A DNA stretch of 64,000 nt from Gerris lacustris (lineage: Eukaryota > Arthropoda > Insecta > Hemiptera > Gerridae). A program made the translations under genes and the position numbers. Shown one piece after another: positions 1 to 11,711 of the stretch. The notes beneath the pieces were generated by a model. It searched no databases. It worked only from the letters and a program-made list of their open reading frames with translations, and was not told the DNA's origin. Each line of letters starts with the position of its first letter. The first letter of the stretch is position 1. Where the stretch lies: assembly GCA_951217055.1 (NCBI GenBank), contig OX578276.1, forward strand, positions 36,852,205 to 36,916,204, given 5' to 3'.

Positions 1-141
1 AGTCCCGATCAACTGCCAGAAATATATTCTTCACCTCAAAATATGAAATATATTTTTGTTTGTTAATTTGTAGATATATATGAAACAAACTTTTTGCTTG
101 TAAAAAGGAACTTGTTGGTATTGACCCTTTTAATTTACCGC

Positions 142-299
<158 letters not shown>

Positions 300-370
300 G
301 TAATAATTATATTTCTTTTAATTTGTGTAATTTATTGGATTTAAAATAATTAATTAATGTGTAATTGCAG

Positions 371-543
371 GTGGAATCAGTGAATTTGGCTCTGAGCATC
401 CTGGACGGATACGAGTTCAAAGGTCAAAAGATATCGGTGGAAAGGGCCAAGTTTCAGATGAAGGGAGAATCCTACGATCCGAACCTTAAACCAAAGAAGA
501 AAAGCAAGAAACAATTAGAAAAACTCAGGAAAATGCAACAAAA
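371..543 (+). CDS. HTATSF1: HTATSF1-like splicing factor, internal exon (end of RRM1 and linker)
   Basis: Tat-SF1/CUS2 family protein, a nuclear U2 snRNP-associated RNA-binding factor that contacts SF3B1 during spliceosome assembly. This exon encodes the last beta-alpha-beta part of RRM1 (ESVNLALSILDGYEFKG, then a KISVERAKF strand) and a Lys-rich linker ending in MQQK. The acceptor is TTGCAG at 365-370. The donor GTACGT starts at 544 and leaves a phase-2 end (AA) that is completed by the G at 3721. Earlier exons lie left of the window. The residue order matches what I know of metazoan HTATSF1. Insect orthologues are usually single-copy host genes. Confidence 0.88.
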
Positions 544-760
544 GTACGTTTAATTTATCTTTACCTTATTAATGTGTAGAACCTTATTAATCTGGGTCTT
601 TTATTTATTTTATTCACGCATATTCAAAAACGAGTACTATGCAACTTATGAAACATGTATCGGGTATAAATAAAATCTAATACCATTTCTGATCTGAGGT
701 TATGTATGTCTGTTCATTTACAATTTGACGTATACCTTTCAATGTAACAATAAGTTTAGT

Positions 761-1056
761 TTTTAATTTAAATCAAATTATAATTATTATTAACTACGGG
801 AAACAGACAGTGAAAAATACACTCCTGTGCCGGGATTTGAACCACGGGCCTCTATATTTCCAGTATAGCGCTCTTCCATCTAAGCTACGCAGGAGAATGA
901 TTTTTCACTATATAGAGGCCCGTGGTTCAAATCCCGGCACAGGAGTGTATTTTTCACTGTCTGTTTCCCGTAGTTAATAATAATTATAATTTGATTTAAA
1001 TTAAAATTTAACTTTCCGTAGTATGAAAACTACCAAAAACTTAAAAAATTGAATTT
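761..1056. mobile_element. foldback element with a tRNA-like core
   Basis: Two arms of about 95 bp (761-855 and 910-1006) are reverse complements, separated by a ~54-bp loop. The arms run from an AT-rich start through ACTACGGGAAACAGACAG into the T arm of a tRNA-like sequence. A 13-bp direct repeat, CAATAAGTTTAGT, flanks the block exactly (748-760 and 1057-1069) and looks like a target-site duplication. It sits in an HTATSF1 intron. The most economical reading is a tRNA-derived SINE or MITE that duplicated head-to-head. Confidence 0.6.
823..894 (-). pseudogene. tRNA-like sequence (GGA anticodon, Ser-type by anticodon)
   Basis: On the minus strand a 72-nt cloverleaf can be drawn. It has a 7-bp acceptor stem with one mismatch, a box A match (TAGCTTAGATGG), a perfect 5-bp anticodon stem (CTATA/TATAG) around loop CTGGAAA, and a box B match (GGTTCAAATCC). 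The T stem has two mismatches. Real cytosolic tRNA-Ser has a long variable arm, which is absent here. This is therefore probably a tRNA-derived promoter head of a SINE-like element, not a working tRNA. Confidence 0.55.
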
Positions 1057-1835
1057 CAATAAGTTTAGTAGATTACTTACAGCAACTTATTAAGGCTCTA
1101 CCGCACTTAAAAGTTTAAAAAAAAACATTAAAATGAAAATTTTATTGGTTCTAAGCAAGATATCAAAAATCTAAGTACACACTTAATTCCTAATTTTAAT
1201 TCGGCATAATTTGAGCTCTACTTCAACTCCCTGTTACAATAAATACTACAACTATTTCAATACAACGAGTTTTATCGTTGTATTGAAATGGCGCCTGTAC
1301 TATTTATCATAGCAAGTTGAAATAGGGCTCAAATTGCGCAAAATTTATGTTGGGAATGAAGCCTGTACTAAGATTTTTGATATCTTGAAATGGCGCCTGT
1401 ACTATTTATCAAAGCAAGTTGAAATAGGGCTCAAATTGCGCAAAATTTATGTTGGGAATGAAGCCTGTACTAAGATTTTTGATATCTTGAAATGGCGCCT
1501 GTACTATTTATCAAAGCAAGTTGAAATAGGGCTCAAATTGCGCAAAATATATGTGGGGAATGAAGCCTGTACTAAGACTTTTGATATCTTGCTTAAAACC
1601 AATAACATTTTCATTTTACTATTTTTTTAAACTTTTCTAAGGGCAGTAGAGCCTTACAGTTGCTGTATAACTTTAATAAGTTACTTTAAGTGTAGTATGA
1701 ATACTACCAAAATCGTAAAATATGAATTTCTAATTGATTGTACTAAGTACAGGTACTAATTGGGTACTTTATAATTATAAGTTACTTTAAGTAACTTATT
1801 AAAGTTGCTGTAAGTAATCTAAAAGTTATTTGATG
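1010..1835. mobile_element. palindromic MITE-like element with internal tandem repeats
   Basis: The ends are imperfect inverted repeats. Left 1075-1135 has AACTTATTAAGGCTCTACCG then A-rich sequence; right 1620-1720 has its complement with GGCAGTAGAGCC. A second inner inverted pair (CAAGATATCAAAAATCT near 1157, and its complement near 1575) flanks three 102-bp tandem units. It lies in an HTATSF1 intron and encodes no recognisable transposase. Confidence 0.5.
1284..1589. repeat. three tandem copies of a 102-bp unit
   Basis: The GGCGCC site recurs at 1290, 1392 and 1494, a period of exactly 102 bp. Because 102 is a multiple of 3, an open frame (1334-1630) reads through as a 34-residue repeat. 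The copies differ at only a few bases. Nothing suggests that the frame is used. Confidence 0.9.
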
Positions 1836-3720
1836 GCTAATTTTGATAATATTTTTAATAATACATTATAATGGACCAAGTAATTATCTATGAGGAAGTT
1901 TAGTACGAGTTGTATGGGGTAGATATTATGGACTCTTAAAACTTTAAAACGTAAACCCACCGGAGTCTCAAAATAGAAATTTTTTGCAAAAATTCTCTTC
2001 TTTTTTTTAAAAAAACAAAAATCTCGCGCAAAATTCTCGTTCTCTTTATATCTTATGTGAGAAATCAAAAAGGTTAACTGATTAGCCTTTTATCCAATAT
2101 AATCAGTGTTGAAATGTTTTTTCTCGTTGCTAACTTAACAACTAATAATTGATTTGTGAAGAACTTAAGCATAATTGTTATCCTAAACAAGAAGTCAACC
2201 TGATTGGATCCCCAGATGTTTGTGTAAAACATATTGCTACTAGGAAGTGAAAATTAATCAAGGAATTATAAACTTACTTGTAAAACATTCTTGTTAAGCG
2301 TCGACCTAATACATATACTGATTCTATGTTATCCTTATTTTAAAATATATTGGTTACAAACATTTATTTAAAAAACAAACTCCCTATAAATCTCATTATT
2401 GTACTTAAAGTGACTAATGACTAATTGTTTCGCTCCTTATTTAGTCAGGGTAAGTGCTAATCCTTCTATTTTACACCAGCAAGGTATATTTATCAAGCTT
2501 TAGTTTATAAACGAGTTTTTACGCAAAATTTATTCTTTTAATGTCGTGACTTGAGTTTTAAACCGTACCTAAGTTTGAATTAATGACTGATCATTTATTT
2601 AAGGATTTTGTTTTCTTGATTTAAGTTGGCAATTGATATTTTATTTTTATTTGTTTATTTTATCTTGCATAAAAGGCCTTTTATGGATTTTAATGCATTT
2701 TTTTTTTAAATTCCTTACATTATTTACTTGTTTTTATTTATTTGTTTAATGTTTACGCCAACATCTGTATCTGTACTTAGTTTAGTTTGTTCTTTTTATT
2801 CTGATATCATTCTTCTATTATTCTATAGATCGGGAACCTTCTAAAATATTTTTAAAACATCTGGAAAATAGTGTGACACATAGCATTCTCGAGATTCCTA
2901 TAATTTGACGGATGGTCACGGTCACATGAGTAGGTACATAAAATACAGTTCAATGAGATATCTTGAACTTTGTATCCGAGTATTAAATTAATGAAAGTGA
3001 GTTTGTTTGAGCCGGTTTATATAGGGTTACTTTATTTGGGTTATTTACTTAGGGTCACATTTATTTTTATTTATTATTAAATGTACGCAGACACAGAGGG
3101 TTTATATAATTATGGGTCCATCTTTTGGCTACTTTTAATGAACTATTCAAATTTGATAACTGCTTTCAAAAGTACTGATAATATAAAAAGTTTATGCGTT
3201 TATGAGAGAGGAAGCAATGGGCGTAGTGGTGAAGAACCTTCAATTTACAAAAAGCAGTAGGTTGAAATTAATATGATGATTAATCTGTGGGCTAATTTTG
3301 ACCTTACATTTAAATTTCATTAAAATTGGACTTGTAATAATTTTTATGTCCAAGAAGAATTATTCTGAAGAACAACATTTTTTATGTCTCCGAAGTAATA
3401 AACATTAGATGACAAAAATCCATTTCAGATATCAGAGCACATCATCTTAAAAACCATTTGTCCTCTCCCCCATTTTACTAAAATTTGGATGGTAGGTCAT
3501 AAGTAAGCTGCTGTTTCTAAAAATAAATGTGGCCCCACTGGGAATCGAAACAGTTCCATAAAAACATACTTTTAATTCCTAGTAGAATTGCATCATTTAA
3601 TAATCATGTGATTATTTTTTCAATAATAGGATGTGAACTGATGCCATACTACTTATGGCAGACTATTACTTATTTTAACGTTATTTAAAATGAAATTCTA
3701 TGGATTGAATGTGTTTGCAG
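1836..3720. other. intronic sequence, little structure
   Basis: AT-rich intron between HTATSF1 exons. Around 3330-3440 is a degraded copy of the dispersed repeat seen better at 17657-17900 (GAAGAACAACATTTTTTATG, then CAGATATCAG). Nothing else is recognisable. Confidence 0.5.
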
Positions 3721-3907
3721 GTTGTTTGACTGGAGGCCAGATAAACTGAGAGGAGAGCGTGAGAAGAACGAGAGGGTGGTCGTTATTAAAAATCTGTTTG
3801 AACCTTCACAATTTGATAAGGACGTAAGCCTTATCCTTGAGTACCAACAGGACCTCAGGGAAGAAGCCTCAAAGTGTGGTGACCTTAAAAAAGTTGTCAT
3901 CTTTGAT
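3721..3907 (+). CDS. HTATSF1: HTATSF1-like splicing factor, exon with start of RRM2/UHM
   Basis: The exon starts after TTTGCAG. Its first G completes the Lys codon from 543, giving MQQK then LFDWRPDK, the diagnostic DWRP linker of this family. RRM2 then begins (RVVVIKNLF, RNP2-like) and continues through the helix DLREEASKCGDLKKVVIFD. The donor GTAAGT is at 3908. RRM2 of this family is a U2AF-homology motif (UHM) that binds Trp-containing ligand motifs in SF3B1. The phase fits both neighbours and there is no internal stop. Confidence 0.92.
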
Positions 3908-6135
3908 GTAAGTTGAGATAAATAGCACTTGGTTTGTATTGATATAAAGGGAGAGGTGAGACACAGCCAAGTTGGATAAAGGCTGTGTCACTAGAGTTGG
4001 TGATGGTCCTAAAAAGAAACCTATGAATGGGAAGAGGGTCTAAGTCAAAGACAAAGTCAGTGAGAGTCAAATTAATGCTGGCGAATTAATGTTGTTAAGA
4101 TCCATGAAGTAGAATCCATAAAGTCCTGAATGTGCCTCAAGAGGAGAATATGCCTCCTTATTTTCAAATAAGGAGTTATCTTATATTGCTTTATTTTCCT
4201 TAAGACCTTAGATATACAGTTTATATAGAACTAAAATACATAAAGGGTATTCTACTACTATGGTGTTTATAATTTTATAAGGTAGAAGGGATAGCTCTGC
4301 TTTTCTTTTATTTCATGCCAGTTATTAGTTTTGCAATATTGTGTGATTTTAGACACACTGTAATCTGTATTCTTGGATTTTGAGCCACTTAGAGCTTGTT
4401 ACTGTTACCCAACTGTAAAGACGGTTAGGTAATGGTCACTGTTTGAATATCAGTCCATAGTGTTAAATAGAAGATTTTTTAATGACTCCATAGATGTTTT
4501 AAATCCAGTTCATTGATAGTGTAATGTTTAAGGAGATTCAAATGGATAAACATAAAAAACAAATGTTAAAATATTTTTTATAAATAGTACCTGTGAACAC
4601 AAAAATTGTAGCCCGCACTTATTGCCGATTTTTTGGAGTCTTTAAGCTAAACACCAAATACACATTTGGCTTCCGCTACATTTTATTATAATTCAACTGA
4701 AATCGAGTGGTTCACCGATTTCCATGAATTAATTCATTTACATTCAGTTTAGTACCCATATTACCAACTGCCTCAGTCATCTGGATCACTAAGGCACCTC
4801 TTCCCACTCTGTGGACCGAGCATGCACCGAGAAGGCTCGTTTTTAGGCTCACTAAGCTCGTCTGGGCACTCTAGCTTCTATAACTTGTAGATGCTCTTAA
4901 ATGCAATAAGCTTTTTAAATTAGAAGTGACACCAAATAGCAAACAAATGAAGGATTTTTGCTAATAGACTTTAAGATATGTCAGTTATATCAGATATGTG
5001 TTTATGGAAGAACGTGCGATGAAAGGTTATTGACCGATTTGTCAAGATGTACACCGAGGGCAAGATGCAAAAATTTTGAGATGTGGCTGAAATAGTTTGG
5101 CCATTCCAAGGAAAGTTTTATTTATTAGTTTAAACATCCTAATTATTTACGTAGTTTTTGAAAGGGATCTATTACTATGATATTGATTAATAACCAAGAT
5201 ATATGATCAATTAGTTGAATGCCTTTTATTACACTGGGAGGTTAGTGTTATCAGGCGCTCTTTTCAATCTAATAATAGGGGTTAGAGATAAGATAGATAG
5301 AGTAGAAATAATAAAATAAAAGGATATGGTGACCCAATGGAAAGGTAGGAATGCACCAATGAGTGAGATGTTTTGAACCCAATGCAGCATTTTAAATCTT
5401 AAAATATTTGTTGTTGATACTCTTAGGTGTCGGGTCATAAGGGGTAAAAAAGTGCTGAAAATTATTTTATCTCCAGGAGGGACTTTTCCCACCCTCTTCA
5501 AACTCCGCCTACGCTAGCCCTATCCAAGCTTATAACCAGAAATATATATTTTTGTAATCAGATCGACGTACCCTTTCATATGATACCCCACACGGTGTCC
5601 AAAAAAAAAAAAAAAAAATGTAACCCTTAATTTTTTTTACCCTAATTGTTTTGAAAAATATTTTTTTAAGTCGCTATACTTTTAAAATGTGTGGCTAGGT
5701 ACAAGATACATATACACCAAATTTCAAAGTGATCAGACGAAAGGTGTAGCTGTGAGAGCAGGCGACAGACAGATGGACGGACAGACACACGCAGGAAAAT
5801 ATAAGGGTCCTTAGTTTTGCCTACAGACACTAAAAATGAAACTATTTATTTTTTAATAATAATAAGCCCACAATATAAACAAGTGTGTGCTCAATAGCTG
5901 AGAAAAAAAGGGGGGGGGGGTAAAGGAACATAATATAACTAAATTATGATTCCCATGATCCAATGCTATTAATATATAACTAAATTATGATGTATAATAT
6001 TGGAATAAAAAAAAAAAATAATAATAAGATAATAATGTAGAGATATTATTAGGGATCTTTTTCGTTGAGACTATGAAATAATTTTGATTAAAACAATGTT
6101 TTTTTTCTATAAAATACGTACCTTTTTGATTTCAG
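3908..6135. other. intron with degraded repeats
   Basis: Contains a degraded dispersed repeat at about 5560-5800: a poly-A run, CAAATTTCAAAGTGATCAGACG, and a GACAGACAGATGG tail of the type seen elsewhere in the window. There is also a G run near 5908-5922. No exon is seen. Confidence 0.5.
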
Positions 6136-6272
6136 AGGCATCCTGAAGGTGTTGCACAGATCATGTTCAAGGAGGCTGAAGCTGCCGACGCCTGTATCCT
6201 GCTATTTAATAACCGGTGGTTTGGCAAGAGACAAATCAAAGCTGAAACATGGGATGGAAAAACTAAATACAC
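6136..6272 (+). CDS. HTATSF1: HTATSF1-like splicing factor, exon with C-terminal half of the UHM
   Basis: After TTCAG the exon encodes RHPEGVAQIMFKEAEAADAC, then NNRWFGKRQIKAETWDG. This contains the R-x-F motif (RWF) that defines UHM-type RRMs and contacts the ligand Trp. It ends in phase 2 (AC) before GTATGC at 6273. Joining to 8596 restores Thr in KYTVAET. The family motif HPDG/HPEG is present. Confidence 0.92.
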
Positions 6273-6367
6273 GTATGCAATTATTATTTTTGTTGTTTTA
6301 TAGACTCTGTTAATTTCCAAAATTACAAATACTGTCTCTCCACTTTAGCATTTGTAAAGGCCAAGCA

Positions 6368-6489
6368 GGTTTTTAACTGCAAGCGTCATCAGTGTGTACC
6401 TGGATAGGTTTTTAACTTCAACCTGCCATCAGTGTGTACCTGGATAGGTTTTTAATTGCCAGCTGTCATCATCGTGTGAACCTGGATAA
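6368..6489. repeat. 40-bp minisatellite, three copies
   Basis: GGTTTTTAA starts at 6368, 6407 and 6447. Each unit continues with a variable 8-12 bp stretch, then CATCAGTGTGTACCTGGATA; the last copy has diverged. It lies in the final HTATSF1 intron. Confidence 0.85.
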
Positions 6490-6661
6490 GAGAAAATAAC
6501 AATAAAATACAAACTATATAATCCAATAAAGAAAGAAAACTATAAAATCATTAAAATAAAAATAATTATAGATACATAAAACCTCTTATAGCTTACAAGA
6601 ACTCTTCCGGCTATTCTTCTGTAGAGACTCTTCCGTAGACTAAAAATAGGACATAATAGAC

Positions 6662-7958
6662 ACTAGACGTTCGGGACACAAAAAAAAAGTCGCCGAAGAA
6701 AGTCGAATCTCACTTGGGAATCATCGTGTCCGCTCCACAGCTTGCCTCTACCCCCTTACGCTTACTCCTCTGCAACTTTTAACACGCGCTCTCTTAACTC
6801 TTAACCCCCTTAACTCTCACCTTTACTTATACATATTTCGTTAAACAAGATCATAGGTTAAAAGAATGCTTATTACGTGGAACTGCTAGTCCTCTTTTAT
6901 TATTATGAATCAACATAAAGACTTATCTTAAATAAAGAATAATTCATCTTTTACAAAATTAATAATAATTAGGTCGCTTTTATTAGATATTTTAAAGCAT
7001 ATTCCATTTTATGCACTGTATTATTATTAATAATAAATATTTCATATTGCCAATTATTATTATAATGTTTATGAATATGATAAATAATTAACTAAATATC
7101 TTACATATTTAACATATTATTTATTATTTAATTAAAAAAAATAGTTGGTACAAAAATCAAACCAACCTTCTTCAATTAAAATAATACTCAGATTATGTTC
7201 TAGATTTTATAATATTCTACGCAAATATATTAACATATAATTTTTTTAATTTAAATTAATTGGTAAGAAATGGTTAATTTGGCCACTGGTGGTTTATGTT
7301 ATGATAATAATATTTGTTAAGACCATTAAAAGAAAAGAGTTTTTAATAATAATAATAATAAAATACGTGGTGTCACACCAAAGAAGATACTCAATACCTC
7401 TCTCCTAATCAGTTCTACACTATACTTTCTTCAAAAAAATATTAAAACTCGCATTTATCTATTTAAAAAGCTTTGTTTTTAATTAAATTACTTTTCAATT
7501 TAATTCATATTTTATTTTCGTATTTCAGTTTTTGGATTTATTGCATTTTTCATTCTAGAATTATAATTACTAGTCATGTATAATATGTTTACGTATTCCA
7601 TTTCAATCACTCTTGGGTTTACGTGATAATATTAAACTATAAATAATTTATAAATAACGAAATATTTTAATGTCTATTTTATTTCTATTTATACATACAA
7701 TGATTTATACAAGTCTATGTTTAATTATTGTATTATTAAGCTATGTTAATAAATATTTGTATGTTTAAATATTATTATGAATTGAATAGTCGTGTCATAG
7801 TGGAAAAGGCCTTGAAGAGATATACAGGCTAAAGAGAAGATAGAGTTGAATGCACAGTGTAGAATCTAGTGGTGAGCGGGGTAAGGCCCGATCGTACTCG
7901 ACTGCCTTTGCTTCGGCTTTCTTCGGCGACTTTTTTTTTTGTGTCCCGAACGTCTAGT
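6662..7958. mobile_element. non-autonomous MULE-like element with 10-bp TSD
   Basis: About 42-bp near-perfect terminal inverted repeats begin ACTACGTTCGGG-like as ACTAGACGTTCGGG and end CCCGAACGTCTAGT, each with an A/T run followed by GTCGCCGAAGAAAG. A direct repeat, CATAATAGAC, flanks the element exactly (6652-6661 and 7959-7968). Long TIRs with a 9-10 bp TSD point to Mutator-like elements. The interior is AT-rich with no transposase. It sits in the last HTATSF1 intron. Confidence 0.75.
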
Positions 7959-8595
7959 CATAATAGACTAAAATAGAATTGTCATAAATAGAATTGTCCA
8001 ACCTATAGTAGGGAAAAAATAAAACCAATAGACAGTTATCTTAAGGTTATCCAGTGATATTTTTGTTTGCCTAGTTGCCAGTTGCCCCAACCTATTATCC
8101 GCCAAAATCTTGAGCTCTCATTGGTTCCTCTCTCGTTTTTTTGTTTTCTATTTTTCCGCGTTGTCAGAATAACAAAGTATAATGGCATGAGTCTAAACTC
8201 ATATTTTACTTACAAGACATAGAGATGATATAAAATGTATATATCTCCACCATGAGGTATAAATATGTAATCAGTATATCTATAGATTTGCATAACTGTT
8301 TTAATACTATTTTGTTTAAACATTGTATGGGTGTATCTAACCTTTGCTGTTCAACAGCCATAATAAGTGAAATAATTAATAAAAAATATATATATATATA
8401 TATTAAAATAAGAATACAAAATTATAAGAAAAAACAAAAAATATAAATATAAAAAGTGCCTAAGTGTGGGTTCAAACTTATAACCTCAACCTTGGACTCA
8501 TAAAAGGCCAAGGATAAGTGACCAATGCTTTAGGATCACAACTACTCTGAATCCGCTTTGTATTAAATGATAATTTTCTACTTGTTTATATTTAG

Positions 8596-8818
8596 GGTTG
8601 CTGAAACCGAGGAGGAAAAGACGGAGAGGTTGAAGAAATGGACAAAGCATTTAGAACAGGAAGAGGAAAAAGAAAAAAAGAAATTAGCCGAGAGTCAACA
8701 AGAAGGAGATGATACTCAGAGCAGTGCAGGAAGTGGAGATGAAACAGATGAAGAAGATGAAAAAAGAAAGGAGAAGAGTGGTGGTGATAAGAATCAAACC
8801 TCAAATCCTAATAGTTAA
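8596..8818 (+). CDS. HTATSF1: HTATSF1-like splicing factor, last exon (acidic tail)
   Basis: The exon follows TTTAG and encodes VAETEEEKTERLKKWTKHLE, then a highly charged Glu/Lys/Asp tail, ending with TAA at 8816-8818. The family has a long acidic C-terminal tail. Here only about 73 residues follow the UHM, much shorter than the several-hundred-residue tail of the human protein. Start of transcription and the N-terminus are outside the window. Confidence 0.88.
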
Positions 8819-8835
8819 GACTTGTAATCCTTATA

Positions 8836-8841
8836 AATAAA
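8836..8841 (+). promoter_or_regulatory. polyadenylation signal of HTATSF1
   Basis: AATAAA lies 18 bp after the stop codon and is followed by a T-rich stretch (TTTTTTTATTCG), the expected layout for the 3' end of this gene. Confidence 0.7.
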
Positions 8842-9661
8842 TTTGAGTTTATAAATTGCTTTTTTTATTCGTATTATCATCCCTATGACTGGAGAGGTTG
8901 ATAAACAAGTAATACAACAATATTGTCCCCACAACTGTATAGTAAAATTAACAAATATGTTACAAACATAGTAAAAGTGTGTTGTGTGTTTATAGTAAGA
9001 GTAAAATCACTACTATCTATAAACGTATTTAAACTGTTATGGCTTAAACACTGGTTGTAGCAGTAAAAGGTAGTCTAGGGCTGTGTGAATAGAAAAAATT
9101 AAAAAAAGGAACCAATGGTATAAGATATACAGGGTGGTCCAAAAGTCTCCCCCCCCCCCCCCCCCCTCTTAACTTTTGAACGGTTTGAGATAAATTAATG
9201 AAACTTGAGGGATTTCTACCATGCAAAGGGAAGTTTGTTTTCATGCAATCACCCACTAGGGGCAACCTCCCATTTTGCCCCCAGGCCACCTAACTTCAAA
9301 ATTTTAATCTATAGTGTATATTTTTGATAGCAGATTTAGATTCTTTGCCGAAAAATAAAAATATTTTACTTTTTTCCTATCTCCAATATTTTGCCCCCTA
9401 TAGGGGGGCAAAGGTATATTTATTTATTTTTTTTTTTTTTGAGGTGCTTAACCATCAGTCATTAGCTCCTCTACAACTTCCAAATACAAATCTATATTAA
9501 GTTTTGAGATATATTCATTAAATAGTATAAGCAATAAGCAATAATTAGATTTAAGTACAAGATAGTATAATATAATAAGATAAATATAATAAAAATAATA
9601 GATTTAAGATCAAATATTGTTATAGAATATAAATATGAATATTATCAGAAATAATGATATT

Positions 9662-9770
<109 letters not shown>

Positions 9771-9787
9771 TATATTATATACAATAT

Positions 9788-10235
9788 TTAGAGGTCTGTC
9801 ATGTAGTCATTTTCGTTAAGGTATGCAAATAGATTTTTAATATTTTGTTCGTCGTTTCCTAAAATGTCTGGCAAAGCTGGAGGTATACAGTGAGTTGTGC
9901 GGGATTGCTGCAGTCTAGTACAGTCAATTAATATATGTCTTACTGTTAGTGCGTCAGCACAAAGTCTACATTTTGGATTACTTACTTCTTGCTGTTCTAT
10001 ACTTCTCTAAATTTTCCTGGGTAGGGTTGGTGTTAAATCTCCAAAAAGCTTTACGGCGATCCCTTAGCGCTCTTCTACAGTCAGCCGACCACCATGGTAC
10101 TTTTGGTCTTCCTTTTCCAATATGTATCCGAGGAATAGAAGATGTACCAGCGGTTAATATGGATTCAGTTACATATTCCAAAAGTTCTCCTGATATGATT
10201 GTTGTTTGGTGATAATTTCCCTGTACTTTTCCCAA
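9788..10235 (-). pseudogene. LINE-1 ORF2 C-terminal remnant
   Basis: The upper part encodes GRPKVPWWSADCRRALRDRR, the conserved PWW-x-x-x-C segment that follows the endonuclease domain. The reading frame then jumps, without any RT, to the extreme C-terminus KCRLCADALTVRHILIDC, a C-x2-C-x8-H-x4-C zinc-binding motif, and stops at 9788-9790. The junction near 9970-9980 is where RT and RNase H were deleted. A frameshift is needed between the two parts. Confidence 0.7.
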
Positions 10236-10777
10236 TCGGCTTTATTAAAAGACCACCTTGTTACTGGTTGACTTTGTCTGGGTTCATTTGGTGAGACAGT
10301 AAGATATACAGGGAAATGGTCACTTCCATATAAGTAGGGTGCCACTGTAAACTCTGATATTCTAACCATGGGGATTGAGCTGAGAATTAGGTCCAATGCC
10401 TCATACTTTCCTGTCCTGGCATCCAGGTATGTTTTCTGGTTTTCATTGTATAAATAGAGATCACTTTCGTCAATAAAAGTTTCAATAGCTTTCCCTTTAT
10501 TGTCCGTTTTTGAGGATCCCCACATTACATTGTGAGAGTTGAAATCTCCTGCCAGAACTTGAGGACCTGGTAATTGATGTAGAATGTTTTTTAGATGGTC
10601 TGTGGTTATAACATCTTCTCCTGATATATAGACATTACACTCTGTGATTGGATATTTTGTTCCTAATCTACAAGCCATGGCCTGAAGATTTGAGTTTATT
10701 TTAATTTCTTGACTAGGTATTAGTTTAGAGACCAGAATGGCTAGCCCTCCTTTCCAAGTACCTTGAGGAGGATGCAT
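10169..10777 (-). pseudogene. LINE-1 apurinic-like endonuclease domain
   Basis: The C-terminal two thirds of an endonuclease/exonuclease/phosphatase domain. Visible motifs are GTWKGGLAILV, LAGDFNSHNVMWGS (the GDFN catalytic strand) and YGSDHFPV (the SDH catalytic dyad). The N-terminal part with the YN and LQET motifs lies beyond 10780 and is frameshifted. The frame runs on into the PWW segment. Confidence 0.75.
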
Positions 10778-11290
10778 TCTGTATGTTTTGTAACCTGGGA
10801 TTTTTAATGGTACAGCTTCTGGTAAGTGGGTTTCTTGAATTAATATAACCGATGGTCTATTTTCTTTTATTAATATCTTGAGGTCTTCTCTGCGGCTTCA
10901 ACTCCTTTGCAGTTCCAAGAACATAATTTTATTCTACTATTAATTTTATTTGTGTTAAATTTAAAAAATCTATGGAAGTTTAAATATAGTGTGTCTATGA
11001 ATTGTTTAAGTTGAGTTATAATTTCCCTTTTTCTTTTTCTTTTTCCGGCTCTTTTTCCCCGAGCCTGATTTTACGCTTGACTCAGTACTAGAGGTGTTAA
11101 TGATACTTTTTTGATCATCATTATCATTTTCTGAGGCCCAGTCATTAGCCCACATCATGCGTTGTTCTTCTTGGGTATTGATAATCGTTGATACCTTATC
11201 TTTTTGATATTGTTTATGAGTGTCGTCATTGTATCGCTGGATCAGTTCTTTCTTCTTTATTATCTATTTTCATGGACTCCATGTTTTCTT

Positions 11291-11711
11291 CTGCAGTTTT
11301 CTTGTTTTATATTTTTTGATGGGATCCTTTGGGTACTGGGGCTGGAGTTGGTGCTGGTAGTAATGGTGGTAAGTCACACTGGATTCCTTTGTCGGTCGTT
11401 TCTTTTGGTTTGGTTTCAGCCAGGCTAGCGTATGATTTTGTTTTTTCAACTTGCCTTGAGATAACTTTTCGTTTAGCTTCTATATATGGTATATTTTCAA
11501 GTACCTTAGTTTCGGTTATTTTCTTCTGCAGTTTTCTTGTTTTCTATTTTTTGATGGGGTTCTTTGGGTACTGGAGTTGGTGCTGGTAGTAATGGTGGAA
11601 GGTCACACTGGATTCCTTTGTCAGTCGTTTCTTTTGGTTTGGTTTCAGCCAGGCTAGCGTATGATTTTGTTTTTTCAACTTGCCTTGAGATAACTTTTCG
11701 TTTAGCTTCTA
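11291..11711 (-). repeat. 234-bp tandem duplication within LINE-1 ORF1
   Basis: CTGCAGTTTTC starts at 11291 and again at 11525. The 234 bp between them repeat with few changes and the second copy is cut by the insertion at 11712. The period is 78 codons, so the duplication keeps the frame (residues such as KVISRQVEKTKSYASLAETK occur twice). Confidence 0.85.

Noticed and set aside
823..894. A functional tRNA-Ser gene
   Set aside because: No long variable arm, two T-stem mismatches and an acceptor mismatch; lies in a foldback repeat.
1826..2068. Minus-strand 80-codon frame
   Set aside because: Low-complexity and AT-rich, no similarity recognised, inside an HTATSF1 intron.
8252..8446. Plus-strand 64-codon frame
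   Set aside because: Ends in TA/AT-rich repeats, intronic, no domain.
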